DNA from: Desulfurivibrio alkaliphilus
GTDB lineage: Bacteria > Desulfobacterota > Desulfobulbia > Desulfobulbales > Desulfurivibrionaceae
Reading direction: 5' to 3'
DNA: 5,829 nucleotides
NCBI GenBank assembly: GCA_011048585.1
Contig: DSDS01000197.1
Location: 1 to 5,829 of the forward strand
Part shown: piece by piece, positions 1 through 5,829 of the stretch
Layout: every line of letters begins with the position of its first letter
Position numbering within the stretch: position 1 is the first letter of the stretch
Position numbers and translations under genes: made by a program
Notes under the pieces: model-generated
Told to the model about the DNA's origin: nothing
Database searches by the model: none
What the model saw: the letters and a program-made list of their open reading frames with translations, nothing else

Positions 1-579
1 GGGGGGAGGAGGTTCCGGCGGGGGCGCGTTTTCGTCGGGGTAAGCTCCCGGCTCTACCTCCGGTACCAGTGTGGTCACCGGGGGCAGGGGACGGAAATAG
101 CTGTTAAAGCCCCAGTAGGCCAGAAAACCCAAAACCAGCAGCAACAGCAGAATGAAAACATGGTTGCCGGTCAAGCTGCGGGGAGCCTCCGCCATATCCT
201 CGGAGGCCAGCAGCTCCTGGATGTTGACCTTATCGGTGGTGGCAGCGGCCGGCAGGCCTTGCTCCTCGATGTGAAGCCGCAGGGCCTGGTCGGGATCAAG
301 TCCCAGGTAGCTGGCGTATATTCTGACAAAACCCCGGGTGAAAACCGGCGCGGGGAGGTGGCGGGAGGGTTTGCCTTCCAGGGCCTCCAGCGAGGAGAGG
401 TGGATCCGGGTCGCCGCCGCCGCCTCTTCCAGGGAAACGCCTTTGGCAGATCGGGCCCGCCGCAGTTTTTCACCCAGATTGGCCTGCCCCTCTCCGTCAT
501 GAGGGGAGGAACCGGAGGTTGGACCCTGTTCCGGTCCCGGAGTATCCGGGTGGCGGCGTTTGTGTTGGTTGGAAGTCAT
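1..579 (-). CDS. rodZ: RodZ-like helix-turn-helix membrane protein, 5' part
   Basis: RodZ is a bitopic inner-membrane protein whose cytoplasmic HTH domain binds the actin homologue MreB and ties it to the cell-elongation machinery. The first 193 codons are present; the gene continues past the left edge. Residues 1-33 are a polar, Pro/Gly/Ser-rich extension, probably disordered. Residues 34-105 form the HTH domain: LGEKLRRARSAKGVSLEEAA (35-54), then IHLSSLEALE (59-68), PVFTRGFVRIYASYLGLDP (78-96). F80 and F84 fall where E. coli RodZ has its MreB-contacting F60 and Y64. A single membrane helix runs from about 140 to 157 (HVFILLLLLVLGFLAYWGF). After it comes a periplasmic start rich in proline and acidic residues, ending PPPEPPPP at the window edge. 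The C-terminal domain cannot be seen, so a different HTH membrane protein is possible, though this architecture is characteristic. The gene starts 42 nt after the surA stop. Confidence 0.86.
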   Translation of the reverse strand, partial: MTSNQHKRRHPDTPGPEQGPTSGSSPHDGEGQANLGEKLRRARSAKGVSLEEAAAATRIHLSSLEALEGKPSRHLPAPVFTRGFVRIYASYLGLDPDQALRLHIEEQGLPAAATTDKVNIQELLASEDMAEAPRSLTGNHVFILLLLLVLGFLAYWGFNSYFRPLPPVTTLVPEVEPGAYPDENAPPPEPPPP

Positions 580-585
580 GGCGAT

Positions 586-592
586 CCACCTT
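586..592 (-). promoter_or_regulatory. Ribosome binding site of the rodZ-like gene
   Basis: AAGGTGG on the minus strand with a six-base spacer (ATCGCC) to the ATG at 579-577. It is the strongest site in the window and decides the start, since the next in-frame ATG is at codon 129, well past the HTH domain. Confidence 0.7.
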
Positions 593-621
593 GAAATTGG
601 CCCATAATGGTTCGGGCCGGC

Positions 622-1635
622 TTACAGCATGATCCTGATATAGGCATCTTCACGCAGGCTGTGCACCCACCTGGTGAATTGCTCTTCCAGGGCCTGGTTG
701 TAGAGCTTTTCCCGGATTTCATCCCTAGCCTCATCATAGGGCCGCTGGGCGTGAAGATCGCCGCGATCGGAGAGAAGCATGAAAAACTGATAACCGGCGG
801 CGGTTTCAATTAACGGGGAGATATCTCCCGGGCTCAGGGTCGGGATCTGCTCAAGCATTACTCCGGCCAGTTCATCGCGGTGGAGAACCCCCAAATCACC
901 GCCGTCGCGAGCCGACGGCAGGTCGGAATAGAGGCGGGCCAGCTCCCGGAAATCCCCCCCGGCCAAAACCTCCTCCCGGGCCTCCTGGGCGCGGCGGCGG
1001 GCCTCGGCCCGGCCGGCTGGATCGGCCGTCTGCCAAGTGAATCCCATTTGCAGAATGTGAAAAGCCTCCTCCTGCCGGCGACCGACGTAATTTTCATCAT
1101 AGTACTGCCTGATCCGGCTCTCCGGAATCACCACCCGCTCCCGCACCTCCAGACTGAGCAGCCGTGACTGCAAAATCTGGGCGCGCAACTCCTTGCGGTA
1201 ATCGGCCAGGGAGGTGTTAAGCCGCTCCAGATCCCTTTCCAGTTCGGCCATGGTCAGCTGGTTGTCGCTGATGATCCGGGCGATGGCGTCGTCTATCTCC
1301 CGTTCGCCCACCTGGATCCCCCGTTTGGCGGCGTGCTGCTCCACCAGCAGCCGGTCAATAATCCCGGCCAGGAGCTGCTGGCGGGCCTCGGTCAGGGCGT
1401 TTTCCCGTTCGCTGGCCCTCACCTGGCTCAAAACCTGCTCCTCCACTCCCGCCAATTCCCGGTTGAGCTGCGACAGGGTGATAATCTCGCCGTTAACCTC
1501 AGCCACCACCCGATCGATGATTCGCGCCTGGGTCTGACCGGAGCGGACCGACAGCCCCAGCAGCAGACAACAAACCGTAATGATCAGCAGGAGTGGGTGG
1601 AGAGGTGAGGAGGAGAGACGGTTCAAGTGGCGCAT
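622..1635 (-). CDS. surA: SurA-type periplasmic chaperone / parvulin-family peptidyl-prolyl isomerase
   Basis: SurA-type proteins hold unfolded outer-membrane proteins in the periplasm and deliver them to BAM. The 337-residue product has a signal peptide: MRHLNR, a hydrophobic core at about 14-30 (PLLLIITVCCLLLGLSV), and a likely signal peptidase I cut after TQA (35-37). The mature protein opens with IIDRVVAEVNGEIIT (39-53), the classic SurA N-terminal start, and continues with a helical, charged chaperone domain to about 170. One parvulin domain follows (about 188-290): EEAFHILQM (189-197), GGDLGVLHRDEL (245-256) and LSPGDISPLIETAAGYQFF (267-285). The C-terminal helix returns to the SurA fold and ends AYIRIML. 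E. coli SurA has two parvulin domains (428 residues), so this is the shorter, single-domain form. The Cys pair in the signal peptide is not a lipobox. The His usual in GYH of parvulins is Q283, so isomerase activity is uncertain. Periplasmic PPIases such as PpiD or PrsA are alternatives, but PpiD keeps a membrane anchor and PrsA is a lipoprotein. Confidence 0.9.
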   Translation of the reverse strand: MRHLNRLSSSPLHPLLLIITVCCLLLGLSVRSGQTQARIIDRVVAEVNGEIITLSQLNRELAGVEEQVLSQVRASERENALTEARQQLLAGIIDRLLVEQHAAKRGIQVGEREIDDAIARIISDNQLTMAELERDLERLNTSLADYRKELRAQILQSRLLSLEVRERVVIPESRIRQYYDENYVGRRQEEAFHILQMGFTWQTADPAGRAEARRRAQEAREEVLAGGDFRELARLYSDLPSARDGGDLGVLHRDELAGVMLEQIPTLSPGDISPLIETAAGYQFFMLLSDRGDLHAQRPYDEARDEIREKLYNQALEEQFTRWVHSLREDAYIRIML

Positions 1636-1637
1636 TA

Positions 1638-1644
1638 TTCCTCT
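1638..1644 (-). promoter_or_regulatory. Ribosome binding site that fixes the surA start
   Basis: AGAGGAA on the minus strand, followed by TA and the ATG at 1635-1633; the GAGG core ends four bases before the start codon. It supports this ATG over the in-frame ATG 90 bases upstream (1725), which lies inside the 3' end of mfd and would put thirty non-signal residues ahead of the signal peptide. Confidence 0.65.
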
Positions 1645-1672
1645 GAACTGGTTGGTTAAACAATAAAAAACT

Positions 1673-4600
1673 CTAGAAAGAGATATCATCCCCCATGAGC
1701 GCGTGCAACAACTTTTTGATTTCATTGAAGAGAGCGGCGGGGGAGGGTTTGGGGGGCAAGGGACAGATCAGCCGGGCCTCCGGGGTGAAACGGATCCCCT
1801 TTTTAGGTTGGTTGACCAGGGTCAGAATCCGTTCCGGCGGCACCGGGGTGGAGGCGTGGAAACTGAAGACCAGGGCGGCCGGGCCCTGTTCGAGCTTGCT
1901 GACCTTCAGGGCGGCCAGACGGTTTTTCAGGGCGATCACCGCAAAGAGGTTGTCGGCTTCCGGGGGCAGCGGTCCGAACCGGTCGCTGAACTCATCCCGG
2001 ATGTCGGCCAAGGCGGTATCGTCGGGGGCCGCCGTGATCTTGCGGTAACAGAGGTAACGCTGGTTGACGTCGCTGACATAACTTTGGGGGATGTGGGCGG
2101 CGATGGCCAGCTTGATCTCCGGTTCAACCTCTTCCTGGAGCTCATCCAGGTTGGGATCGACCCCGCTCCCTGCGCCGCGACGTTTAAGGTCGATGACAGT
2201 TTTCTGCAGCAGATCCAGGTACATGTCGTAGCCAACCGCTGCGATGTTACCGCTTTGCGATTCCCCCAGAATATTGCCGCCGCCCCGGATCTGCAGATCG
2301 CTCAAGGCCAGCTTGAAGCCGCCTCCCAGCTCGTTGTAGTCCATCAGGGCTTGGAGCCTGCGCCGGGCTTCGCCGGCTAGATCGTCCAGGGCCGGTACCA
2401 GTAGGTAGGCGTAAGCCTGTTGGCTGCTGCGCCCCACCCGCCCCCGCAACTGATAGATCTCCGCCAGCCCCAGCCGTTCGGCCTGGGTGATGATGATGGT
2501 GTTGGCGCTGGGAATGTCCAGGCCCGATTCGATAATGGTGGTGCAGATCAGGACATTGATCTCCCGGCGGACAAAGCGGACCATGATCTCCTCCAGCTGC
2601 TTGGCCGGCATCTGACCATGGGCCACCGCCACCCTGGCTTCGGGCACCAGCTGTTGCACCCGGGTCGCCACCTCGTGGATGCTTTTAACCCGGTTGTGGA
2701 CCAGGAAAACCTGGCCGTCCCGGCCCAGCTCCCGGTGGACCGCCTCCTTGATCACCAGGTCGTCGTGGCGGGCGATGAAGGTTTTCACCGTACGCCTCAG
2801 CTTAGGTGGGGAACTGATCACCGAAAGGTCGCGAACCCCCAGCAGGGAGAGTTGCAGGGTGCGGGGGATGGGGGTGGCGGTGAGGGTCAGCACATCCACT
2901 CCGGTTCGTAATTTCTTCAACTTCTCCTTGTGGGTCACTCCAAAACGGTGTTCTTCGTCGATGATCAGCAGGCCCAGCTTTTTGAACCTGACGTCGGTGG
3001 AGAGCAGGCGGTGGGTGCCGATGATGATATCGATCCGACCGGCGGCCAGCTCGGCCACGATCTTCTTCTGTTCACCGCTGCTCCGGAAACGGTTGAGGCT
3101 GTCCACCCGCAGGGGAAAACCGGCCAGCCGTTCGCGGAAGGTGGCGGCATGCTGTTCGGCCAGGACGGTGGTGGGCACCAGCACCGCCACCTGGGCGCCA
3201 TCTTCCACCACCTTGAAGGCGGCCCGCACCGCCACTTCGGTTTTACCGTAACCGACATCGCCGCAGACCAGCCGGTCCATGGGGCGGTCGGAACAGAGGT
3301 CGTCCATCACCTCGCCGATAGCCTTGAGCTGGCCGGGGGTTTCATCGAAGGGGAAAGACTCTTCCAGTTCATGGTAGAGCTCGCCGGGGTTGGAGAAACG
3401 GTTTCCCGCGGCCAGTTTTCGTTTGGCGTAGAGGTTGAGCAGTTCCCGGGCCACCTGCCAGACCGCCTTTTTGATCCGGTTACGGGTGGCCAGCCAGCTC
3501 TTGTCGCCCAGTTTGTCCAGATTGGGTTCCTGGTCGGTGAGCCCTTTGTATTTGCCCACGCTGTTGATCTGGTCCACCGGGATGAACAGTTTGTCATCGC
3601 CCCGATAACGGATCTTCAGGTAGTCGTTGGTGATTCCGTTGAGTTCGATGGGGACCAGGCCCTGGTAAGCCCCGATTCCGTGGCGGCGATGGACCACCAG
3701 GTCGCCGGGGTTGAGTTCGTCAAAGGTGCCGATCTTCTCACTGGGGGGCTGGCGCCGGGTCCTGCCGGTCCCGGATAGCCGTTCACCGAAGAGTTCGGTC
3801 TCCGAGAGGAAGTGGAGCTTGGCGGCGGGCAGGTCGAACCCGCTGCTCAATGGCTGGGGGACCAGGAGCAGGCGGGGAGGGACGGCCGGGGTAGCCGTCG
3901 CCTCGGCGGCCACCGGCGGGTGCTCCACCACAACGGGGTCAAGCTGGTGCTGGCTGAGCAGTTCAGCCATGCGGGCGGCGTGACGGGGTGAGCGCGAGGC
4001 CAGCAGGACCTGCTCCCCCTGTTGCAGCCAGTCCCGGATCTGGCGGGCCAGGGGAGCGAGCAGGCCCTGCTCGTGGCGTTGCAGGTCGATTTGCTGCTTG
4101 AGCAGAACGTGGTTGCCGGTGGGGATGGCGAAGCTTTGGCGCTGGTCGGGTTCCGCGGGAGAGAGGGGCAGGAGGCGGGCTCCCGGCCGCTCGGCAAGTT
4201 GTTCCAACAGTTGCCCGGGAGCGAGAAAAAGCTCCTCCGGGGCCAGGGCTGGCTTGGTTGCCGCCACCATTTCCCGGTAGTTGGCCAGCACCCGCTCCCC
4301 GTGCAACTCCAGGCTCTGGCATAGGCGAGGATGATCCACGGTGATGATCAGGGTCTCGGCAGGCAGGTAGTTTAAGGGGAAGAGCGCCGCCGGTTGCAGC
4401 AGGGGCAGGAAAAAACGGTCGCCGGTGAAGGGGCGGCGGTGGGTCAGGCAATCCCGCAGGCGAACACTCTCCTCCCGCCGCCACTCCCCAGCCTCCTCCA
4501 GTCGGCGGAAACGGGTCAGCATCTCCCGGTGGTCGGGGGAGTTGGCGGGGGGGTAGAGGCAATCGGAGGCGGGCAGCAGGACCACCTCGTCCAATTCGCC

Positions 4601-5203
4601 GATGGAGCGCTGGCTGATGGGGTCGAAGTGGCGGAGGGACTCCACGGTGTCGCCGAAGAAATCCAGGCGCAGGGGGTACTCCTGACCAGGTGAGAAAATG
4701 TCGATAATTCCGCCGCGAATACTGTATTCCCCCACCTCCTGGACCAGGGCCACCTGCTCGTAGCCGCCGGCGCTCAACCGCTCCGCCAGTTGCCGGGGAT
4801 CGGTCTCCTCGCCTTTGATCAGCAGTTCGGCCAGGCCCCCCAGCTGCTCCGGGGGGATGGTTTTGCTGGTCAGGGACTTGATGGAGGCCACCAGAATAAA
4901 GGGCTCCCGGGCACTCATCACCTGATAGAGGGCCGCCAGGCCGGCGGCGGTGGTGGCCGGATCGGTCCGGAGCGGGGCGTAGGGCGGGATCTCCGGGTCG
5001 GGGTAATGGATCACCGGGCGGTCGCTGAAAAGTTTAAGGTCGGCGGCCAGGCGCCGGCCCTCCTCCTCTTCGGCGCAGAGGGCAAGGAGAGGGGCGCGGG
5101 ACTGGGCTACCCGGCCGATAAACCAGGCGGCGCTTCCTCCCCGGGGCCCGTAAACCTCCAGGGGGTGAGGCGAGCGCCGCAGCGCGTCAATTAGTTGTTT
5201 CAT
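1673..5203 (-). CDS. mfd: Transcription-repair coupling factor Mfd (ATP-dependent DNA translocase)
   Basis: Mfd binds RNA polymerase stalled at DNA damage, pushes it off by ATP-driven translocation on duplex DNA, and recruits UvrA to start nucleotide excision repair. The 1176 residues are close to the usual family length (E. coli 1148). Domains in order: a UvrB-like region (about 1-320) whose former Walker A position (YGPRGGSAAW, 18-27) has no GKT, as expected; within it VGEYSIRGGIIDIF (157-170) and RLDFFGD (179-185), part of the UvrA-binding module; a poorly conserved middle domain (about 330-465); the RNA-polymerase interaction domain (about 496-575, opening LNPGDLVVHRRHGIGAYQG); then the translocase with Walker A GDVGYGKT (648-655), DEEH box (749-752), TATPIPR (775-781), TTIIESGLDIPSA (888-900) and QLRGRVGRS (918-926). 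The RecG/Mfd translocation motif follows (R973 and Q983, matching E. coli R953 and Q963), then the C-terminal autoinhibitory domain (about 1020-1135). No frameshift or missing catalytic residue is seen. The ATG is supported by family alignment. The stop is TAG, 37 nt before surA. Confidence 0.99.
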   Translation of the reverse strand: MKQLIDALRRSPHPLEVYGPRGGSAAWFIGRVAQSRAPLLALCAEEEEGRRLAADLKLFSDRPVIHYPDPEIPPYAPLRTDPATTAAGLAALYQVMSAREPFILVASIKSLTSKTIPPEQLGGLAELLIKGEETDPRQLAERLSAGGYEQVALVQEVGEYSIRGGIIDIFSPGQEYPLRLDFFGDTVESLRHFDPISQRSIGELDEVVLLPASDCLYPPANSPDHREMLTRFRRLEEAGEWRREESVRLRDCLTHRRPFTGDRFFLPLLQPAALFPLNYLPAETLIITVDHPRLCQSLELHGERVLANYREMVAATKPALAPEELFLAPGQLLEQLAERPGARLLPLSPAEPDQRQSFAIPTGNHVLLKQQIDLQRHEQGLLAPLARQIRDWLQQGEQVLLASRSPRHAARMAELLSQHQLDPVVVEHPPVAAEATATPAVPPRLLLVPQPLSSGFDLPAAKLHFLSETELFGERLSGTGRTRRQPPSEKIGTFDELNPGDLVVHRRHGIGAYQGLVPIELNGITNDYLKIRYRGDDKLFIPVDQINSVGKYKGLTDQEPNLDKLGDKSWLATRNRIKKAVWQVARELLNLYAKRKLAAGNRFSNPGELYHELEESFPFDETPGQLKAIGEVMDDLCSDRPMDRLVCGDVGYGKTEVAVRAAFKVVEDGAQVAVLVPTTVLAEQHAATFRERLAGFPLRVDSLNRFRSSGEQKKIVAELAAGRIDIIIGTHRLLSTDVRFKKLGLLIIDEEHRFGVTHKEKLKKLRTGVDVLTLTATPIPRTLQLSLLGVRDLSVISSPPKLRRTVKTFIARHDDLVIKEAVHRELGRDGQVFLVHNRVKSIHEVATRVQQLVPEARVAVAHGQMPAKQLEEIMVRFVRREINVLICTTIIESGLDIPSANTIIITQAERLGLAEIYQLRGRVGRSSQQAYAYLLVPALDDLAGEARRRLQALMDYNELGGGFKLALSDLQIRGGGNILGESQSGNIAAVGYDMYLDLLQKTVIDLKRRGAGSGVDPNLDELQEEVEPEIKLAIAAHIPQSYVSDVNQRYLCYRKITAAPDDTALADIRDEFSDRFGPLPPEADNLFAVIALKNRLAALKVSKLEQGPAALVFSFHASTPVPPERILTLVNQPKKGIRFTPEARLICPLPPKPSPAALFNEIKKLLHALMGDDISF

Positions 5204-5208
5204 CAGAA

Positions 5209-5211
5209 CCT
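5209..5211 (-). promoter_or_regulatory. Weak ribosome binding site of mfd
   Basis: Only AGG, inside the palindrome CCTATAGG, is available as a Shine-Dalgarno match, with a five-base spacer (TTCTG) before the ATG at 5203-5201. The two downstream genes have clearly better sites (AAGGTGG for the rodZ-like gene, AGAGGA for surA). A weak site just after a stem-loop fits low expression of a repair factor, but that is inference. Confidence 0.5.
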
Positions 5212-5216
5212 ATAGG

Positions 5217-5242
5217 GGGCTGATTCCCGAAAACGGGAGCCC
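5217..5242 (-). other. Bulged stem-loop in the bamA-mfd gap
   Basis: Read on the minus strand, GGGCT (5242-5238) and CCCG (5237-5234) pair with CGGG (5229-5226) and AGCCC (5221-5217) around a TTTT loop. This gives nine base pairs with a four-base bulge (AATC, 5225-5222) on the 3' side. It lies 19 nt after the bamA stop codon. No T-run follows it, so it does not look like an intrinsic terminator. It ends five bases before the AGG of the mfd ribosome site, so it could shape mRNA stability or mfd translation. That role is inference; a chance structure in GC-rich DNA is possible. Confidence 0.4.
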
Positions 5243-5261
5243 ACCGACCCGCCCGTTGGTT

Positions 5262-5829
5262 TTAGAAGACGCCGCCCATGGAGAAATCCCACACCGTTCG
5301 TTTCTCGTCATCTTCGGGATCAAGATTGTAACCCCACTCCAGGCGCAACGGACCTAGGGGGGAAAGCCAGCGAAAGCCGAAACCCACACTTTTCTTGAGA
5401 TCATCGGTCCGCCAGTTTTCAGACTTAGTGTAAACATTGCCGGCATCGAAGAAGATCAGGCCCTTGAGGCCGATCTCCTGGGAAATGGGGAAGATCCATT
5501 CACTGTTCATATACCACATCTTTTCGCCGCCGATCCGGTAGAGGTCGTCCTCGGGATCCCGGGGACTGATGGTGGCAGTCTCGAAGCCCCGCAAGGTCCG
5601 TAGCCCCCCCAGGAAAAATTTTTCATAAATCGGCAACTTGTCGGTTTCGTTTTCCCGGATGTACCCCATGGAGCCCTTGAGCCGGAAGGTGGTGCTGTTC
5701 AGCCAATTGCTCCGGGTTTCCTTGAGCAGGGGGATCCCATCCCAGGGAAAGAAACGGGTGGCGGAACTCTCCAGACGGGAAAAGGCGGTGTCCCCGCCCA
5801 GAAAGCCCCCGGCGTGTTTCAGGCCGATA
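5262..5829 (-). CDS. bamA: BamA, outer-membrane protein assembly factor (Omp85 family), C-terminal part only
   Basis: BamA is the barrel subunit of the BAM complex, which folds and inserts beta-barrel proteins into the outer membrane. Only the last 188 codons and the TAA stop are present; the POTRA domains and the first barrel strands lie beyond the right edge. Numbering from the first full codon, FFLGGLRTLRGF (71-82) carries the loop-6 motif (LRGF here, VRGF in E. coli) that is the family signature. It is followed by a GGEKMWYMNSEWIFPI segment (100-115), GLIFFDAGNVY (123-133), and the closing strands VGFGFRWLSPLGPLRLEWG (148-166). The protein ends DFSMGGVF, with the terminal aromatic residue typical of outer-membrane barrels. 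TamA is the main alternative Omp85 protein, but the FFDAGN and SPLGPLRLEWGYNLDP wording is BamA-like. The next gene, mfd, starts 58 nt downstream in the same direction. The frame is open and clean to the window edge. Confidence 0.94.
   Translation of the reverse strand, partial: IGLKHAGGFLGGDTAFSRLESSATRFFPWDGIPLLKETRSNWLNSTTFRLKGSMGYIRENETDKLPIYEKFFLGGLRTLRGFETATISPRDPEDDLYRIGGEKMWYMNSEWIFPISQEIGLKGLIFFDAGNVYTKSENWRTDDLKKSVGFGFRWLSPLGPLRLEWGYNLDPEDDEKRTVWDFSMGGVF

Noticed and set aside
160..594. Plus-strand frame of 144 codons and a minus-strand frame at 171-500 over the rodZ-like gene.
   Set aside because: The true frame (minus, from 579) has a clear HTH domain, a membrane helix and a strong ribosome site; the other two show no domain.
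576..605. A nine-codon frame on the minus strand (ATG at 605-603) whose TGA overlaps the rodZ-like ATG as ATGA, like a coupled leader peptide.
   Set aside because: There is no ribosome site ahead of it and it overlaps the rodZ-like ribosome site; in a 42 nt gap this is likely chance.
599..618. Inverted repeat GGCCC / GGGCC with a ten-base loop in the surA-rodZ gap.
   Set aside because: Only five pairs, GC-only, with no T-run after it; too weak to call a terminator or operator.
1566..1572. Cys pair in the surA signal peptide as a possible lipoprotein attachment site.
   Set aside because: The residue before the first Cys is Val, not Gly/Ala/Ser, and hydrophobic residues continue past it, so it does not fit a lipobox.
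1636..1672. TTGTTT in the mfd-surA gap as a -35 promoter box for surA.
   Set aside because: The matching -10 position would overlap the surA start codon and does not resemble TATAAT.
1662..1686. CTCT/AGAG stem spanning the mfd stop codon followed by TTTTTT on the minus strand, resembling a terminator.
   Set aside because: The stem is only four pairs and half AT, too weak for intrinsic termination; surA follows closely in the same direction.
1703..4693. Long open frames on the plus strand opposite mfd (for example 1703-2380 and 2930-3778) and alternate minus frames (for example 3963-4562).
   Set aside because: They are shadows of mfd in GC-rich DNA: composition is skewed, no recognisable domain is present, and mfd is conserved across its whole length.

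Overview
The window is a single-strand block of core bacterial genes, all read from the minus strand. In transcription order (right to left) they are the 3' end of bamA, a complete mfd, a complete surA-type periplasmic chaperone/isomerase gene, and the 5' part of a rodZ-like gene that runs off the left edge. Gaps between genes are 58, 37 and 42 nt. I see no convincing intrinsic terminator or promoter in any of them, so a co-transcribed unit is the simplest reading. No RNA gene, mobile element, CRISPR array or attachment site was recognised.

The outer-membrane assembly protein BamA, the SurA-type chaperone and RodZ imply a diderm, probably rod-shaped bacterium. The DNA is GC-rich, and the wording of the BamA barrel and the single-parvulin SurA resemble what I recall from Desulfobacterota (Desulfobulbales/Desulfurivibrio-like organisms). 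That placement is an inference from memory and was not searched.

Layout: 5262-5829, last 188 codons of bamA (Omp85 barrel end, LRGF motif, terminal Phe). 5204-5261, short gap with a bulged hairpin just ahead of a weak mfd ribosome site. 1673-5203, mfd, 1176 residues with all expected domains and helicase motifs intact. 622-1635, surA-like, 337 residues, signal peptide plus one parvulin domain. 1-579, rodZ-like, cytoplasmic HTH domain, one membrane helix and the start of a proline-rich periplasmic part.

Three of the four products work on the cell envelope: SurA escorts unfolded outer-membrane proteins to the BAM complex, BamA inserts them, and RodZ links MreB to the wall-elongation machinery. 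Mfd, the transcription-repair coupling factor, sits between them without an obvious functional tie. This is an ordinary housekeeping region. I found no sign of an undescribed system; the points worth a second look are small ones (altered parvulin active-site positions, the mfd leader hairpin, start-site choice for surA, and the gene order).
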